The position numbers and the translations under genes are program-made. Below the pieces are notes generated by a model. It was given only the letters and a program-made list of their open reading frames with translations, was not told the DNA's origin and made no database searches. From Halomonas alkalisoli (GTDB lineage: Bacteria; Pseudomonadota; Gammaproteobacteria; Pseudomonadales; Halomonadaceae), in contig NZ_JAKCMI010000015.1 in the NCBI RefSeq assembly GCF_021412585.1, forward strand, positions 1 through 64,000: DNA of 64,000 nucleotides. The letters are read 5' to 3'. Shown here piece after piece: positions 8,570 through 16,896 of the stretch (position 1 is its first letter; the number at the start of each line of letters is the position of its first letter).

Positions 8570-9433
8570 ATGTCATCCACGACTGCGGCAGTTCACACCC
8601 ACTATCGGCCCATGCTGGAAAGCGATTTTCCGGCAGCGCATGCACTCTCACAGGCGGTGAGCTGGCGACACCGGCCGGAAGACTGGCAGCTCCTGCACCG
8701 CCTGGGCGGCGGTTTCGTTGCAGAAGGCGAGCGCGGCGTGATCGGCACTGCCCTGTGGTGGCCCCATGGCGACGACCATGCGTCGCTCGGCATGGTTATC
8801 GTCTCGCCGCAGGCCCAGGGACGGGGCATTGGACGTGAGCTGATGAATCGACTGCTCGACTCCATAGGTGAGCGCAACATCCTGCTTCACGCCACACCGG
8901 CAGGACAGCCGCTCTACGAACGGCTCGGCTTCGAAGTGATCGGCAAGGTCCACCAGTATCAAGGCATGGTGGCTTCCCGCGCACCCGTCGCCCCGCCACC
9001 CGGCACGCGCCTGCGGGTGGCCGAGGTGGGCGACGTCGCCGGGCTGGCCGAGCTCGCCTCTCGCGCCGCCGGCATGCCGCGTACGCAGGTCGTGAACGAG
9101 CTGTTGCGCATAGCCGCAGGCGTCGTCATCGAGGACAGTAACGGCCATCCGGTCGGCTTCGGTATCCTACGCAGCTTCGGGCAAGGCGACGTCATCGGTC
9201 CGGTAGTCGCTCCCGATGCGGAGCACGCCCGCGCCCTGCTCAGCCATTTGGCTGCGACGCGCACCGGTGCCTTCGTGCGTATCGACATGTCCGATGAGCA
9301 CGGGTTGGATTCCCTGCTGAGCGAGCTGGGGCTGGCCCACGTCGATACCCCGATCGCCATGGTGCGGGGTGAGGCTCCACAGGCGGATCGCGACATCCGC
9401 CAGTTTGCCATCGCCAGCCAGGCGTTTTTCTGA
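8570..9433 (+). CDS. GNAT-family N-acetyltransferase, double-domain (copy 1 of 3)
   Basis: A 287-residue protein with two GNAT-like halves. The first half holds a canonical acetyl-CoA site (P-Q-A-Q-G-R-G-I-G-R-E, about residues 81-91) after the conserved W-R-H-R-P-E-D-W opening. The second half has the G-x-G-D-V-I-G-P-V-V segment typical of the Acetyltransf_18 (YitH/HolE-type) C-terminal domain. AAGGAG lies 8 bp before the ATG. It is clearly related to the genes at 9558 and 14231 (same opening, same central H-Q-G/Y-Q-G segment, same C-terminal motif). Expected to acetylate a small amine or amino acid; the acceptor is unknown. Confidence 0.8.
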   Translation: MSSTTAAVHTHYRPMLESDFPAAHALSQAVSWRHRPEDWQLLHRLGGGFVAEGERGVIGTALWWPHGDDHASLGMVIVSPQAQGRGIGRELMNRLLDSIGERNILLHATPAGQPLYERLGFEVIGKVHQYQGMVASRAPVAPPPGTRLRVAEVGDVAGLAELASRAAGMPRTQVVNELLRIAAGVVIEDSNGHPVGFGILRSFGQGDVIGPVVAPDAEHARALLSHLAATRTGAFVRIDMSDEHGLDSLLSELGLAHVDTPIAMVRGEAPQADRDIRQFAIASQAFF

Positions 9434-9557
9434 GCCCGGTGAGAAGGGCATGGGCCTTCCTCATGTGCCCCGTGCTCCTCTTCGAACGATAACGCCACAG
9501 CTGACGCCTCAGGGCAATTCACACTGATAGAAAAATGAACGTCGGGGATGTGAAACC

Positions 9558-10424
9558 ATGTCAGAGCGAACTAATGAAGCGATGGAAGCGAGCGCGCCGG
9601 AGCTGGCAAGGTTCACTTCCGCGCAACTGCAACAGGCGTTGGGTCTGTCCTCCGAGCTGGGTTGGCCCTACCGGCTCGAGGATTGGGCTTTCGCTCAGGG
9701 GTTGGGAAAGGGCTGGGCGCTCGAGCAGGATGGCAAGCTGATTGGTACCGCCATGCGCTGGCAGTATGGCCATGCCTTCTCCACGCTCGGCATGATCATC
9801 GTCGCGAACGCGGCCCAGGGGTACGGGTACGGCGCGCGCCTTTTCGACGCGCTTCTGAACGACGCAGGAACGCAAAATCTTCTTCTCAATTCCACGCGCG
9901 AGGGTCTGGCGCTCTACGGTCGTCGCGGGTTCCTGCCCATTGGCGAAGTGCATCAGCACCAAGGTGTGCCCACGCGGGGATTGCCCTCTCCAGCGTTGGG
10001 CTGGGTCCGGGCCGCCGAGGACAGCGAACTCCCAGTGATCGATAAGCTGGACAGTGAGACAGTCGGAATGCCGAGGGGCCGTCTCTTGCAATGTCTGGCG
10101 CAGGCTGGGCGGTTGAGCGTCATTGTCAGCAATGGTGTCGTGACGGGCTACGCCGCCTGCCGACGCTTCGGGCGTGGCCATGTGATCGGCCCTGTGGTTG
10201 CGGCAGACGTTACTCACGCTCAAGTCCTCATCGAGGACGCTATCGCCAGACTGCCGGACACCTTCATCAGGGTGGATATTCCGGCCAGCTCCGGCCTTGG
10301 CCCATGGCTGGAAACAAGAGCCTTGAAGCGCGTTGATACGGTGACGGCCATGGTGAGGGGGACGCCACCGCAGCCTTCCGGAAAAGCACGCTTGTATGCG
10401 CTTTGCAGCCAGTCATTGGGTTAG
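9558..10424 (+). CDS. GNAT-family N-acetyltransferase, double-domain (copy 2 of 3)
   Basis: A 288-residue paralogue of the preceding gene with the same layout. It has an R-L-E-D-W opening near residue 36, an acetyl-CoA loop N-A-A-Q-G-Y-G-Y-G-A-R near 84-94, a central V-H-Q-H-Q-G segment, and the C-terminal G-R-G-H-V-I-G-P-V-V motif. Divergence from copy 1 is substantial, so it is not a recent tandem duplication. It lies 124 bp downstream on the same strand, in front of the PuuB-like oxidase. Substrate unknown. The purine-rich stretch GGGGATGTGAAACC precedes the ATG. Confidence 0.78.
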   Translation: MSERTNEAMEASAPELARFTSAQLQQALGLSSELGWPYRLEDWAFAQGLGKGWALEQDGKLIGTAMRWQYGHAFSTLGMIIVANAAQGYGYGARLFDALLNDAGTQNLLLNSTREGLALYGRRGFLPIGEVHQHQGVPTRGLPSPALGWVRAAEDSELPVIDKLDSETVGMPRGRLLQCLAQAGRLSVIVSNGVVTGYAACRRFGRGHVIGPVVAADVTHAQVLIEDAIARLPDTFIRVDIPASSGLGPWLETRALKRVDTVTAMVRGTPPQPSGKARLYALCSQSLG

Positions 10425-10521
10425 AAACACTCCACGTGAGCATCGTTATGTCACTTCACCACGGCTATTTGATCGCGATCGAGGCGGTGTCCTCTGATAC
10501 CGGCGATAAAGCGAGGACCCT

Positions 10522-11799
10522 ATGAAACTCAAGTCGTACTGGCTGGATACCGCCCCCGCATTCACCGGCGTCTCTAAGGAACCGCTGGCGGGCAAGGCCG
10601 ATGTGGTCATCGTGGGGGGCGGGCTCACCGGCTCTTCGGCTGCGCTGGCCCTGGCGAAGAAAGGCGCGCGCGTCGTGCTGTGCGAGGCGGAAACCGTGGG
10701 CAGCGCAGCGTCAGGCCGCAACGGCGGCATGTGCAACAACGGTTTCGCCCAGGATTACGCCGCCATGTCGGCGAAACTGGGCGTCGAAACGGCCAACCGC
10801 CTCTATCGCGCCTTCGATGCAGGGGTGGATACCGTGGAGCGGCTGGTGCGGGAGGAGGACATCGACTGCAGCTTCGCCCGCACGGGCAAACTCAAGCTGG
10901 CCGCAAAACCCGAGCACTACGACAAGCTTGCCCGCGCCCAGGAATTGCTTGCCGCGCAAGTGGATCCCGACACGCGTATGGTGTCTCGAGCGGACTTGCC
11001 GGCCGAGGTGGGCTCGCAGCGGTATTTCGGCGGCATGATCTTCGAGAAGAGTGCCGGCATGCATGTCGGACGCTACGTGACGGGGCTTGCGGAGGCCGCT
11101 GCTCGTCGCGGCGCACAAGTCCATCAGCACACCCCCGTCACGGGACTACGCCCACTGCCCGGCGGCGGGCACGAAGTCACCACTCCACAAGGACGCATCA
11201 CCGCGTCACAGGTGCTGCTCGCCAGCGGCACCTCCCATGTGGGTCCGCTGGGCTGGATCCGACGCCGCATCGTTCCGGTGGGGGCTTTCATCATCGTAAC
11301 CGAGCCGCTTCCGGTCGAGGTGCTCGATCGGCTCTTGCCGACTCGGCGCATGACGGTGGATACCAAGAACCTGGTGAACTATTGCCGGGTGACACCCGAC
11401 AATCGCTTGTTGTTTGGCGGTCGCGCCCGCTTTGCCGTTTCCAATCCGAAGTCGGATGCCGAGAGCGGCACTATCCTGCGGAAATCGATGTGCGAGATGT
11501 TCCCGGAACTCGCCGACGTGCGTATCGATTATTGCTGGGGCGGCATGGTGGACATGACCCGCGATCGCCTGCCTCGGGCCGGTGAGCGCAACGGGATTTT
11601 CTATTCGATGGGTTACAGCGGCCACGGCACCCAGATGTCGACCTACATGGGCACGGTGATGGCCGAGGTCATGGATGGGCGCGCCGAACTCAACCCGTGG
11701 AAAGATTTCGACTGGCCAGCCATACCCGGTCACTTCGGCACCCCGTGGTTCCTGCCCATCGTGGGAGCCTACTATCGTCTAAAGGATCGATTCCAATGA
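10522..11799 (+). CDS. FAD-dependent oxidoreductase (gamma-glutamylputrescine oxidase PuuB-like)
   Basis: A 425-residue DAO-family flavoenzyme. The Rossmann motif V-I-V-G-G-G-L-T-G-S-S lies at about 30-40, and the FAD-contacting S-G-R-N-G-G segment of PuuB/OrdL enzymes near 70-75. The C-terminal G-Y-S-G-H-G-T motif is near 360. GAGG precedes the ATG. It overlaps the aldehyde dehydrogenase start (ATGA), a classic amine oxidase/aldehyde dehydrogenase pairing in which the oxidase yields an aminoaldehyde that the dehydrogenase oxidises. PuuA and PuuD are not nearby, so the substrate may be an amine other than gamma-glutamylputrescine. Confidence 0.8.
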   Translation: MKLKSYWLDTAPAFTGVSKEPLAGKADVVIVGGGLTGSSAALALAKKGARVVLCEAETVGSAASGRNGGMCNNGFAQDYAAMSAKLGVETANRLYRAFDAGVDTVERLVREEDIDCSFARTGKLKLAAKPEHYDKLARAQELLAAQVDPDTRMVSRADLPAEVGSQRYFGGMIFEKSAGMHVGRYVTGLAEAAARRGAQVHQHTPVTGLRPLPGGGHEVTTPQGRITASQVLLASGTSHVGPLGWIRRRIVPVGAFIIVTEPLPVEVLDRLLPTRRMTVDTKNLVNYCRVTPDNRLLFGGRARFAVSNPKSDAESGTILRKSMCEMFPELADVRIDYCWGGMVDMTRDRLPRAGERNGIFYSMGYSGHGTQMSTYMGTVMAEVMDGRAELNPWKDFDWPAIPGHFGTPWFLPIVGAYYRLKDRFQ

Positions 11800-13256
11800 C
11801 CGCACCCATCGCACATCTCAGAAACGCAGGCCGTCTCGATCGCATGTTCATCGACGGCGAGTGGACCCTACCCGAACCCTTGACCCGAACCGGCGTTGTC
11901 GACCCTTCGACGGAGGAGTCCGTCGCCGAGATCGCCCTCGGCAGCAGCACGGACGTCGATACGGCGGTGGTCGCGGCAAGGCTCGCGTTCGCGGGCTGGG
12001 CCGCCACCTCGCCCGAGAATCGGGCCCAGTTTCTGGATCGCATCCACGCCCTGATCCTCGAACGCACGGAGCTGTTCGCCCATGCGATCTCTCAGGAAAT
12101 GGGGGCTCCCATCGGCTATGCGCGCAGCACCCAAGTACGGCTTGCGGCGGAGCACATCCGCGTGGCGCGAGACAATCTGGCGACTTATCCCTTCGTCACC
12201 CATCGTGGCACCACCGCCATCCTGCGCGAGCCGATCGGGGTATGCGGCCTGATCACCCCTTGGAACTGGCCGCTCTACCAGATCACCGCCAAGGTGGGCC
12301 CCGCCTTGGCGGCGGGGTGTACGGTGGTGCTCAAGCCAAGTGAGCTGTCACCCCTTAGTGCCCTACTCTTTGCGGAAGTGGTGCAGGACGCCGGACTTCC
12401 TGCGGGTGTCTTCAACTTCTTGAACGGTGATGGTCCCGAGGTCGGCGCGGCCCTGTCGGCCCATCCCGACGTGGACATGATCTCGCTGACCGGCTCGACC
12501 AGGGCCGGTGTCCTGGTAAGCCAGGCGGCCGCCCCGACGGTGAAACGCGTGGCGCTCGAACTCGGAGGCAAGTCGCCCAACGTCATCCTGCCGGATGCGG
12601 ACCTGAGCCGTGCCATCGCCCCCGGCGTGGCGGCCGCGTTCCGCAACCTCGGGCAGTCCTGCAGCGCGCCAACGCGCATGATCGTGCCCCGCCAGCACCT
12701 TCAGGAGATCGAGCGGCTCGCCTGTGCTGCGGTATCCGAGATGGCCGTCGGCGACCCGCGCTCAGAGCAGTCGACCCATGGGCCCGTGGCCAACCGCGCC
12801 CAGTTCGAGCGGGTGCAGGCAATGATCGCTGTGGGGATCGCCGAGGGCGCACGGCTGGTGTGTGGAGGCCCTGATCGACCCGAGGGGCTGAACAGGGGCT
12901 TCTATGTTCGCCCCACCGTCTTCTCCGACGTGCAGTCCCACATGAGGATCGCTCAGGAGGAAATATTCGGGCCGGTTCTCTGTGTCATTCCCTACGACAG
13001 CGTCGATGAGGCCGTGGTGATTGCCAACGACACCATTTACGGCCTCGGCGCTCACGTCCAGGGCGGGGATCTCGAGGCCGCACGGGCAGTGGCGGCCCGG
13101 ATCCGCTCCGGACAGGTCCACCTCAACTACCCGGCCTGGAATCCCAACGCCCCCTTCGGCGGGTACAAGCGTTCGGGAAATGGTCGTGAATATGGCATCG
13201 AGGGAATGGAAGAGTATCTGGAAACCAAAGCCGTCATCGGTTTCCAGCCGGCCTGA
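11796..13256 (+). CDS. NAD(P)+-dependent aldehyde dehydrogenase
   Basis: A 486-residue ALDH-superfamily enzyme converting an aldehyde to its carboxylate. Catalytic residues are visible: N157 in T-P-W-N-W-P, E255 in L-E-L-G-G-K-S, and C289 in L-G-Q-S-C-S. The cofactor motif F-x-G-S-T-x-x-G appears as L-T-G-S-T-R-A-G near 231-238. The ATG at 11796 is chosen because it overlaps the oxidase stop (ATGA) and gives a normal family N-terminus; upstream in-frame starts would run through the oxidase gene. Context makes it the second step after the PuuB-like oxidase, so an aminoaldehyde is the likely substrate. Confidence 0.88.
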   Translation: MTAPIAHLRNAGRLDRMFIDGEWTLPEPLTRTGVVDPSTEESVAEIALGSSTDVDTAVVAARLAFAGWAATSPENRAQFLDRIHALILERTELFAHAISQEMGAPIGYARSTQVRLAAEHIRVARDNLATYPFVTHRGTTAILREPIGVCGLITPWNWPLYQITAKVGPALAAGCTVVLKPSELSPLSALLFAEVVQDAGLPAGVFNFLNGDGPEVGAALSAHPDVDMISLTGSTRAGVLVSQAAAPTVKRVALELGGKSPNVILPDADLSRAIAPGVAAAFRNLGQSCSAPTRMIVPRQHLQEIERLACAAVSEMAVGDPRSEQSTHGPVANRAQFERVQAMIAVGIAEGARLVCGGPDRPEGLNRGFYVRPTVFSDVQSHMRIAQEEIFGPVLCVIPYDSVDEAVVIANDTIYGLGAHVQGGDLEAARAVAARIRSGQVHLNYPAWNPNAPFGGYKRSGNGREYGIEGMEEYLETKAVIGFQPA

Positions 13257-13331
13257 CGGACCACGACAGCACTGGCGCAATGCCATTCACCAGCGACATC
13301 ATTTCACTTGAGATCAAGCACGGGAGTCATC

Positions 13332-14051
13332 ATGACCACGGCCGTAATGCTACATCGCGCCGACGGCGCACCCTTCACCACAGTATTCCGCAAGACGCCC
13401 TTAGGGAAGGCGGACCCCTTCGCGCAGCAGCGTGAAATAGCCTGGGACGGGCCGGAAGCCATGGCCGTGGGCCGGGTCAGCTTCGCGGGTGAACTCAATG
13501 TATCGAGCTTCCCGCACACCGAAACGATGGTGGTCGTCGAGGGCGAGTTGACGCTGACCGAAGCCGGCGGGATGCCGTTGGTGGTCGGTCCCGGATGGGG
13601 AATCGTCGTGGGACGTGGAACCGAGCTTCTCGTCCAAGCCCAGTCTGGCACACGCTTCGTGTTTTGCTCGGCGGCCGGGGACGCTGCGCCCATGCCCGGC
13701 CTCACCCCCCTCCGTCCGGACGCCGACTTCAAGCCGTCCGCGACCCTACCGGCGGAAGTGCTGCTTGGCCCGGCCCCGGAATGCCGCAGCGATAACGTCT
13801 TTACCGACGACCACACGCAGACTCTCGCCGGCACGTGGGATTCCACGGCTTATCACCGGATCATTCGGCCCCAGGGCAAGAATGAGTTCATGTATCTGGT
13901 GGCTGGCAGCGTGAATTTTGCATCGCCGGATGGCGGCGTGCTGGCAGCGAGCGCTGGCGATGCGCTCTTCGTCCCCAAGGGAGCGCCCGTCGGTTGGGAA
14001 AGCCGTGACCACGTGGCGAAATTCTACGTCGTCCAAGCCGTCCTTGACTGA
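13332..14051 (+). CDS. Two-cupin-domain protein
   Basis: A 239-residue protein with two cupin-like barrels. The first is around residues 55-110 (E-T-M-V-V-V-E-G-E-L-T-L followed by a G-x-G-W-G-I-V turn). The second is around 180-235 (E-F-M-Y-L-V-A-G-S-V, then G-D-A-L-F-V-P-K-G). The second pattern resembles the Cupin_3/ureidoglycine-aminohydrolase type. Whether metal is bound is unclear, since the usual His pair is not complete in either half. The ATG at 13332 has GGGAG at 13322-13326, 5 bp upstream. It is the last gene after the oxidase/dehydrogenase pair and may process or sense their product. Function unknown. Confidence 0.65.
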   Translation: MTTAVMLHRADGAPFTTVFRKTPLGKADPFAQQREIAWDGPEAMAVGRVSFAGELNVSSFPHTETMVVVEGELTLTEAGGMPLVVGPGWGIVVGRGTELLVQAQSGTRFVFCSAAGDAAPMPGLTPLRPDADFKPSATLPAEVLLGPAPECRSDNVFTDDHTQTLAGTWDSTAYHRIIRPQGKNEFMYLVAGSVNFASPDGGVLAASAGDALFVPKGAPVGWESRDHVAKFYVVQAVLD

Positions 14052-14230
14052 GGCGAGATGCGCCGAAGAATATTTGACATATCCTGCTGCCGCGGCCTGT
14101 AAACCAGACATAATATTTTTGGCGCTTCAGTGTAGGCTCAAAGCGTGATCACCACCCATCGCCAAGGTGTGGCCGGTATTTCCATGGCCAAGGTGGCAAG
14201 TGGCCAGCGAAAATCGAGAGTGTGTCCAGC

Positions 14231-15109
14231 ATGTCTAATAAGTTGTCGAAACGGCTGCAGACGTACGAGCTGACTGTAAATGACATTCATGAAACCGACA
14301 TCGAGAAGCTGCATGAGCTGTCGATTGGAGTCGGCTGGTCGCACCGGCCCGAAGACTGGCAGCTATTGATGCAGGTCGGGCGTGGCTATGTCGGCTGCGA
14401 TGAAATCGGACGAGTCCTTGGCTCCGCGATGTGGTTTCCGATGGGCGACGATTTCGCCACCATCGGCATGGTAATCACCTCGCCCCGGCTCCAGGCCTTG
14501 GGCGCCGGTCGCTGGCTGATGAACCACGTCCTGCAGCAGTGCGGCGACCGCGACCTGCGGTTGAACGCAACACGTGAGGCGTACCGTCTCTACATCTCGC
14601 AGTCATTCGAGCCCATTGCGGTCGTCTGCCAGCATCAGGGAGAGGCCGTAGACCCGGGGCACGTTCAGGTTCCGGGTGGTGCGCAAATCCGCGAGGCTGA
14701 GGCGGCAGACCTCGCCGAGATGGTTCGGCTCGACAGGGAGGCCTATGGTGCAGACCGGACGGCGATTCTCGAGCACCTCATCCGCCTTTCCGAAGGGACG
14801 GTGCTGATGCGGGACGGGCGAGTGGCAGGATTCGCTCTGTGCCGCCCGTTCGGCCGTGGCCGGGTGGTGGGACCGATCGTCACCCGGGACGTAGACGAGG
14901 CCATTGCGCTGACGGCGCCCCACTTGGCGCATCACGCCGGTGCGTTCGTGCGGGTCGATACGGATTGCAGCAACAGCGCTTTCACGGCTTTCCTGAGCCG
15001 TTGCGGCATGCCACAGTATGACACGGTGACGACGATGTGCTTGGGTATGCGCCGGGGTGAGGGTGGCCAAATGAGGACGTTCGCTCTCTCCGGCCACACA
15101 CTCGGCTAG
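14231..15109 (+). CDS. GNAT-family N-acetyltransferase, double-domain (copy 3 of 3)
   Basis: A 292-residue third paralogue. It opens with W-S-H-R-P-E-D-W-Q-L-L, nearly matching copy 1. The acetyl-CoA loop is modified: S-P-R-L-Q-A-L-G-A-G-R-W keeps only part of the Q/R-x-x-G-x-G/A pattern. The C-terminal G-R-G-R-V-V-G-P-I-V motif of the Acetyltransf_18 type is intact. ATG 14231 is preferred to the upstream GTG at 14222 on length grounds. A TTGACA at 14074-14079 with an AT-rich TGTAAA about 18 bp downstream may be its promoter (low confidence). Substrate unknown. Confidence 0.76.
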   Translation: MSNKLSKRLQTYELTVNDIHETDIEKLHELSIGVGWSHRPEDWQLLMQVGRGYVGCDEIGRVLGSAMWFPMGDDFATIGMVITSPRLQALGAGRWLMNHVLQQCGDRDLRLNATREAYRLYISQSFEPIAVVCQHQGEAVDPGHVQVPGGAQIREAEAADLAEMVRLDREAYGADRTAILEHLIRLSEGTVLMRDGRVAGFALCRPFGRGRVVGPIVTRDVDEAIALTAPHLAHHAGAFVRVDTDCSNSAFTAFLSRCGMPQYDTVTTMCLGMRRGEGGQMRTFALSGHTLG

Positions 15110-15138
15110 GCGTGGGCTTGGCCAACACCGAAAACAGG

Positions 15139-15639
15139 CTATTCGGAGGTGTGATCATGCTCGTACAGCAGACGAAGCGGATATTCGTGCTTTCGAATCG
15201 GTGATTTTACGACGATATAACTGAAATATTTGGCAATACCGATGTTGTCCTCCAGCAGCCCTTCGATGATTGTCTGGAAATGACTCAGATCGCGTACGAT
15301 CATTTTCACGAGATAGTCGAAACCGCCGCTGATCAGGTGGCATTCGACGACCTCCTCGACCCGACCAAGAGAGGCTTCGAAGAGAGCGAAATCCTCCCTC
15401 TTGTGCTGGCTCAGCGTGATTTCGAGAAATAACGTAACGGTATTGCCTAACTTGCGCAGCTCGATCAATGCTGAATAGCCAGTGATGAACCCCTCACGCT
15501 GCAGGCGCTTCACGCGCAGGAGGCACGGCGAAGGAGAAAGAGCTACCGAGTCGGCTAGCTGCGCATTCGTCACCCGCCCGTTTCGTTGCAGCTCGACAAG
15601 TATGTTCATGTCTATACGGTCAAGGCGTGTCGAGGCCAA
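15139..15639 (-). CDS. Lrp/AsnC-family transcriptional regulator
   Basis: A 166-residue feast/famine regulator. The N-terminal helix-turn-helix covers about residues 8-50 (L-D-R-I-D-M-N-I-L, then the S-P-S-P-C-L-L-R-V-K-R-L recognition helix). It is followed by the alpha/beta effector-binding RAM domain with the conserved G-G-F-D-Y-L-V-K segment. The TTG start at 15639 is preferred because AGAAGG lies just upstream and the length fits the family; another in-frame TTG at 15714 would add 25 residues. It faces the amino-acid/amine catabolic block convergently and is a plausible amino-acid-responsive regulator of it. Confidence 0.85.
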   Translation of the reverse strand: MASTRLDRIDMNILVELQRNGRVTNAQLADSVALSPSPCLLRVKRLQREGFITGYSALIELRKLGNTVTLFLEITLSQHKREDFALFEASLGRVEEVVECHLISGGFDYLVKMIVRDLSHFQTIIEGLLEDNIGIAKYFSYIVVKSPIRKHEYPLRLLYEHDHTSE

Positions 15640-15930
15640 TTCCTGATCCCTTCTGCATGCGCGCGAATTCAACGGAAGCTCAGCCGTCTGGTGATGAGCT
15701 GTGGTGCAATACAAGTTTGGATGGGAGGCAATCTCCGCTCATCATGCCATTGTATGTAGTAGGTGCTATGTAGACAATATACATGTTAAGCGTCATGGAA
15801 CGCGGCTGAGGAATAAAGAAAAAGCTGACACTGAGAGAGGTGCGAGGTGACCTCAGTTTCTGGTACGACCAGGGAGAGTGGGAGAGGAGACAGGGCCGCA
15901 GATACGAATGGTACCTTCGGCCCCTCAGTG
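15640..15930. other. Intergenic region upstream of the Lrp-type gene
   Basis: About 290 bp between the 5' end of the Lrp-type gene and the 3' end of the copper chaperone gene. No coding sequence is supported. An AT-rich segment around 15748-15790 contains several TATGTA/TACAT-type repeats and could be an autoregulatory Lrp site; this is only suggestive. Confidence 0.35.
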
Positions 15931-16128
15931 CTACGCCAGCTCGTTGGGATAGCCGGCTTCCTCGAGGACAGCGGCAAGGGCCGTTGTATCGGCGCTACTC
16001 TCGATCGTCACGTGCTGTTTGGTGAGGTCGATCTCGATGTTGGCATCGGCATCCACGGACTTGATAGCGGTCGTGACGGTCGAGGCACAGTGGCCACAGG
16101 TCATCTTGGGTACTTTGAGCGTCAACAT
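15931..16128 (-). CDS. copZ: Copper chaperone / heavy-metal-associated domain protein (CopZ-like)
   Basis: A 65-residue single HMA domain that would carry Cu(I) in the cytoplasm. The metal-binding motif M-T-C-G-H-C lies at 9-14 (C11, C14), and the fold is the full beta-alpha-beta-beta-alpha-beta length. AAGGAG precedes the ATG. A MerR-family promoter of CueR type lies directly upstream, and CueR is encoded divergently, so copper-induced expression is expected. No CopA ATPase is seen in this window. Confidence 0.88.
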   Translation of the reverse strand: MLTLKVPKMTCGHCASTVTTAIKSVDADANIEIDLTKQHVTIESSADTTALAAVLEEAGYPNELA

Positions 16129-16158
16129 GGTCCTGCTCCTTCTGGGTTGGGAATTCCT

Positions 16159-16189
16159 AGCGTAAAGCTTCCCACTATTGTAAGGTCAA
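16159..16189 (-). promoter_or_regulatory. CueR-type promoter/operator of copZ
   Basis: Reading the minus strand, TTGACC (16189-16184) and TACGCT (16164-16159) form a -35/-10 pair separated by 19 bp, the stretched spacing typical of MerR-family activated promoters. Inside the spacer an imperfect dyad (ACCTTAC, then GGGAAGC) matches the CueR pattern ACCTTCC-N7-GGAAGGT. The start of copZ lies 31 bp past the -10. The rest of the 324-bp copZ-cueR gap (16129-16452) holds no gene and no other clear site. Confidence 0.75.
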
Positions 16190-16452
16190 GCGCTAAACGA
16201 AATGATCGATGCATGCATGAAAATCAATACCACCTGACGCCTGTCCCGAAGTTTCCTATCATGGGAAGGAATGATCCGGTTCCGTTGAGCTGGCGGAAGC
16301 AGCGGGACAGCTCCCCGCCCAAGGAGCCAGCAGGCCACCATCGACAGGCTCCTAGGCATTGTCTGCTAAGCCGGCGAGCGATGGTCAGAGACTATGCCAC
16401 TGCAACTGAACGCCCTCGCGGATCGGTGGCTTGATAATGTGAGGTATCCAAA

Positions 16453-16881
16453 ATGAATATCGGGCAAGCGGCGAAGGCATCCGGCATCTCGGGGAAGATG
16501 ATTCGCTACTACGAGAGTATCGGCCTCATTGCTTCGGCCAAACGGACGGAGTCGGGGTATCGAATCTTCAGCGAGAAGGACGTTCACGCGCTTCGTTTCA
16601 TCTCCCGGGCCCGGGGCCTGGGTTTCTCGGTGGAGCAGATGGGCAACCTGCTCGCCCTGTGGCAGGACCGCCATCGGGCCAGTGCCGACGTCAAGGCCGT
16701 CGCCCAGGCGCACATCGAGGAACTGGACCTCAAGATAAAGAAGCTGCAGGACATGCGCCAGACCCTGGAGCACCTGGTGGATCATTGCCAAGGAGACAAG
16801 CGGCCGGATTGCCCCATCCTGAGTGGCCTGGCAGCGGAGAGCGTTGCAGAAAGCGTCGAACTCGACGTCGAAACTTCCTAG
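16453..16881 (+). CDS. cueR: Copper-responsive MerR-family regulator CueR
   Basis: A 142-residue regulator. The winged helix-turn-helix fills about residues 1-70 (I-R-Y-Y-E-S-I-G-L at 17-25), followed by the dimerisation helix and a metal loop with C112 and C120 (C-Q-G-D-K-R-P-D-C-P). S77, the residue that distinguishes monovalent-metal sensors, is also present. All three fall at the numbering known for E. coli CueR. It should activate the copZ promoter by untwisting the 19-bp spacer when bound to Cu(I). GAGG lies about 9 bp before the ATG. It ends 15 bp before the convergent cmoB gene. Confidence 0.92.
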   Translation: MNIGQAAKASGISGKMIRYYESIGLIASAKRTESGYRIFSEKDVHALRFISRARGLGFSVEQMGNLLALWQDRHRASADVKAVAQAHIEELDLKIKKLQDMRQTLEHLVDHCQGDKRPDCPILSGLAAESVAESVELDVETS

Positions 16882-16896
16882 CGCGCCGTCTTCTCG

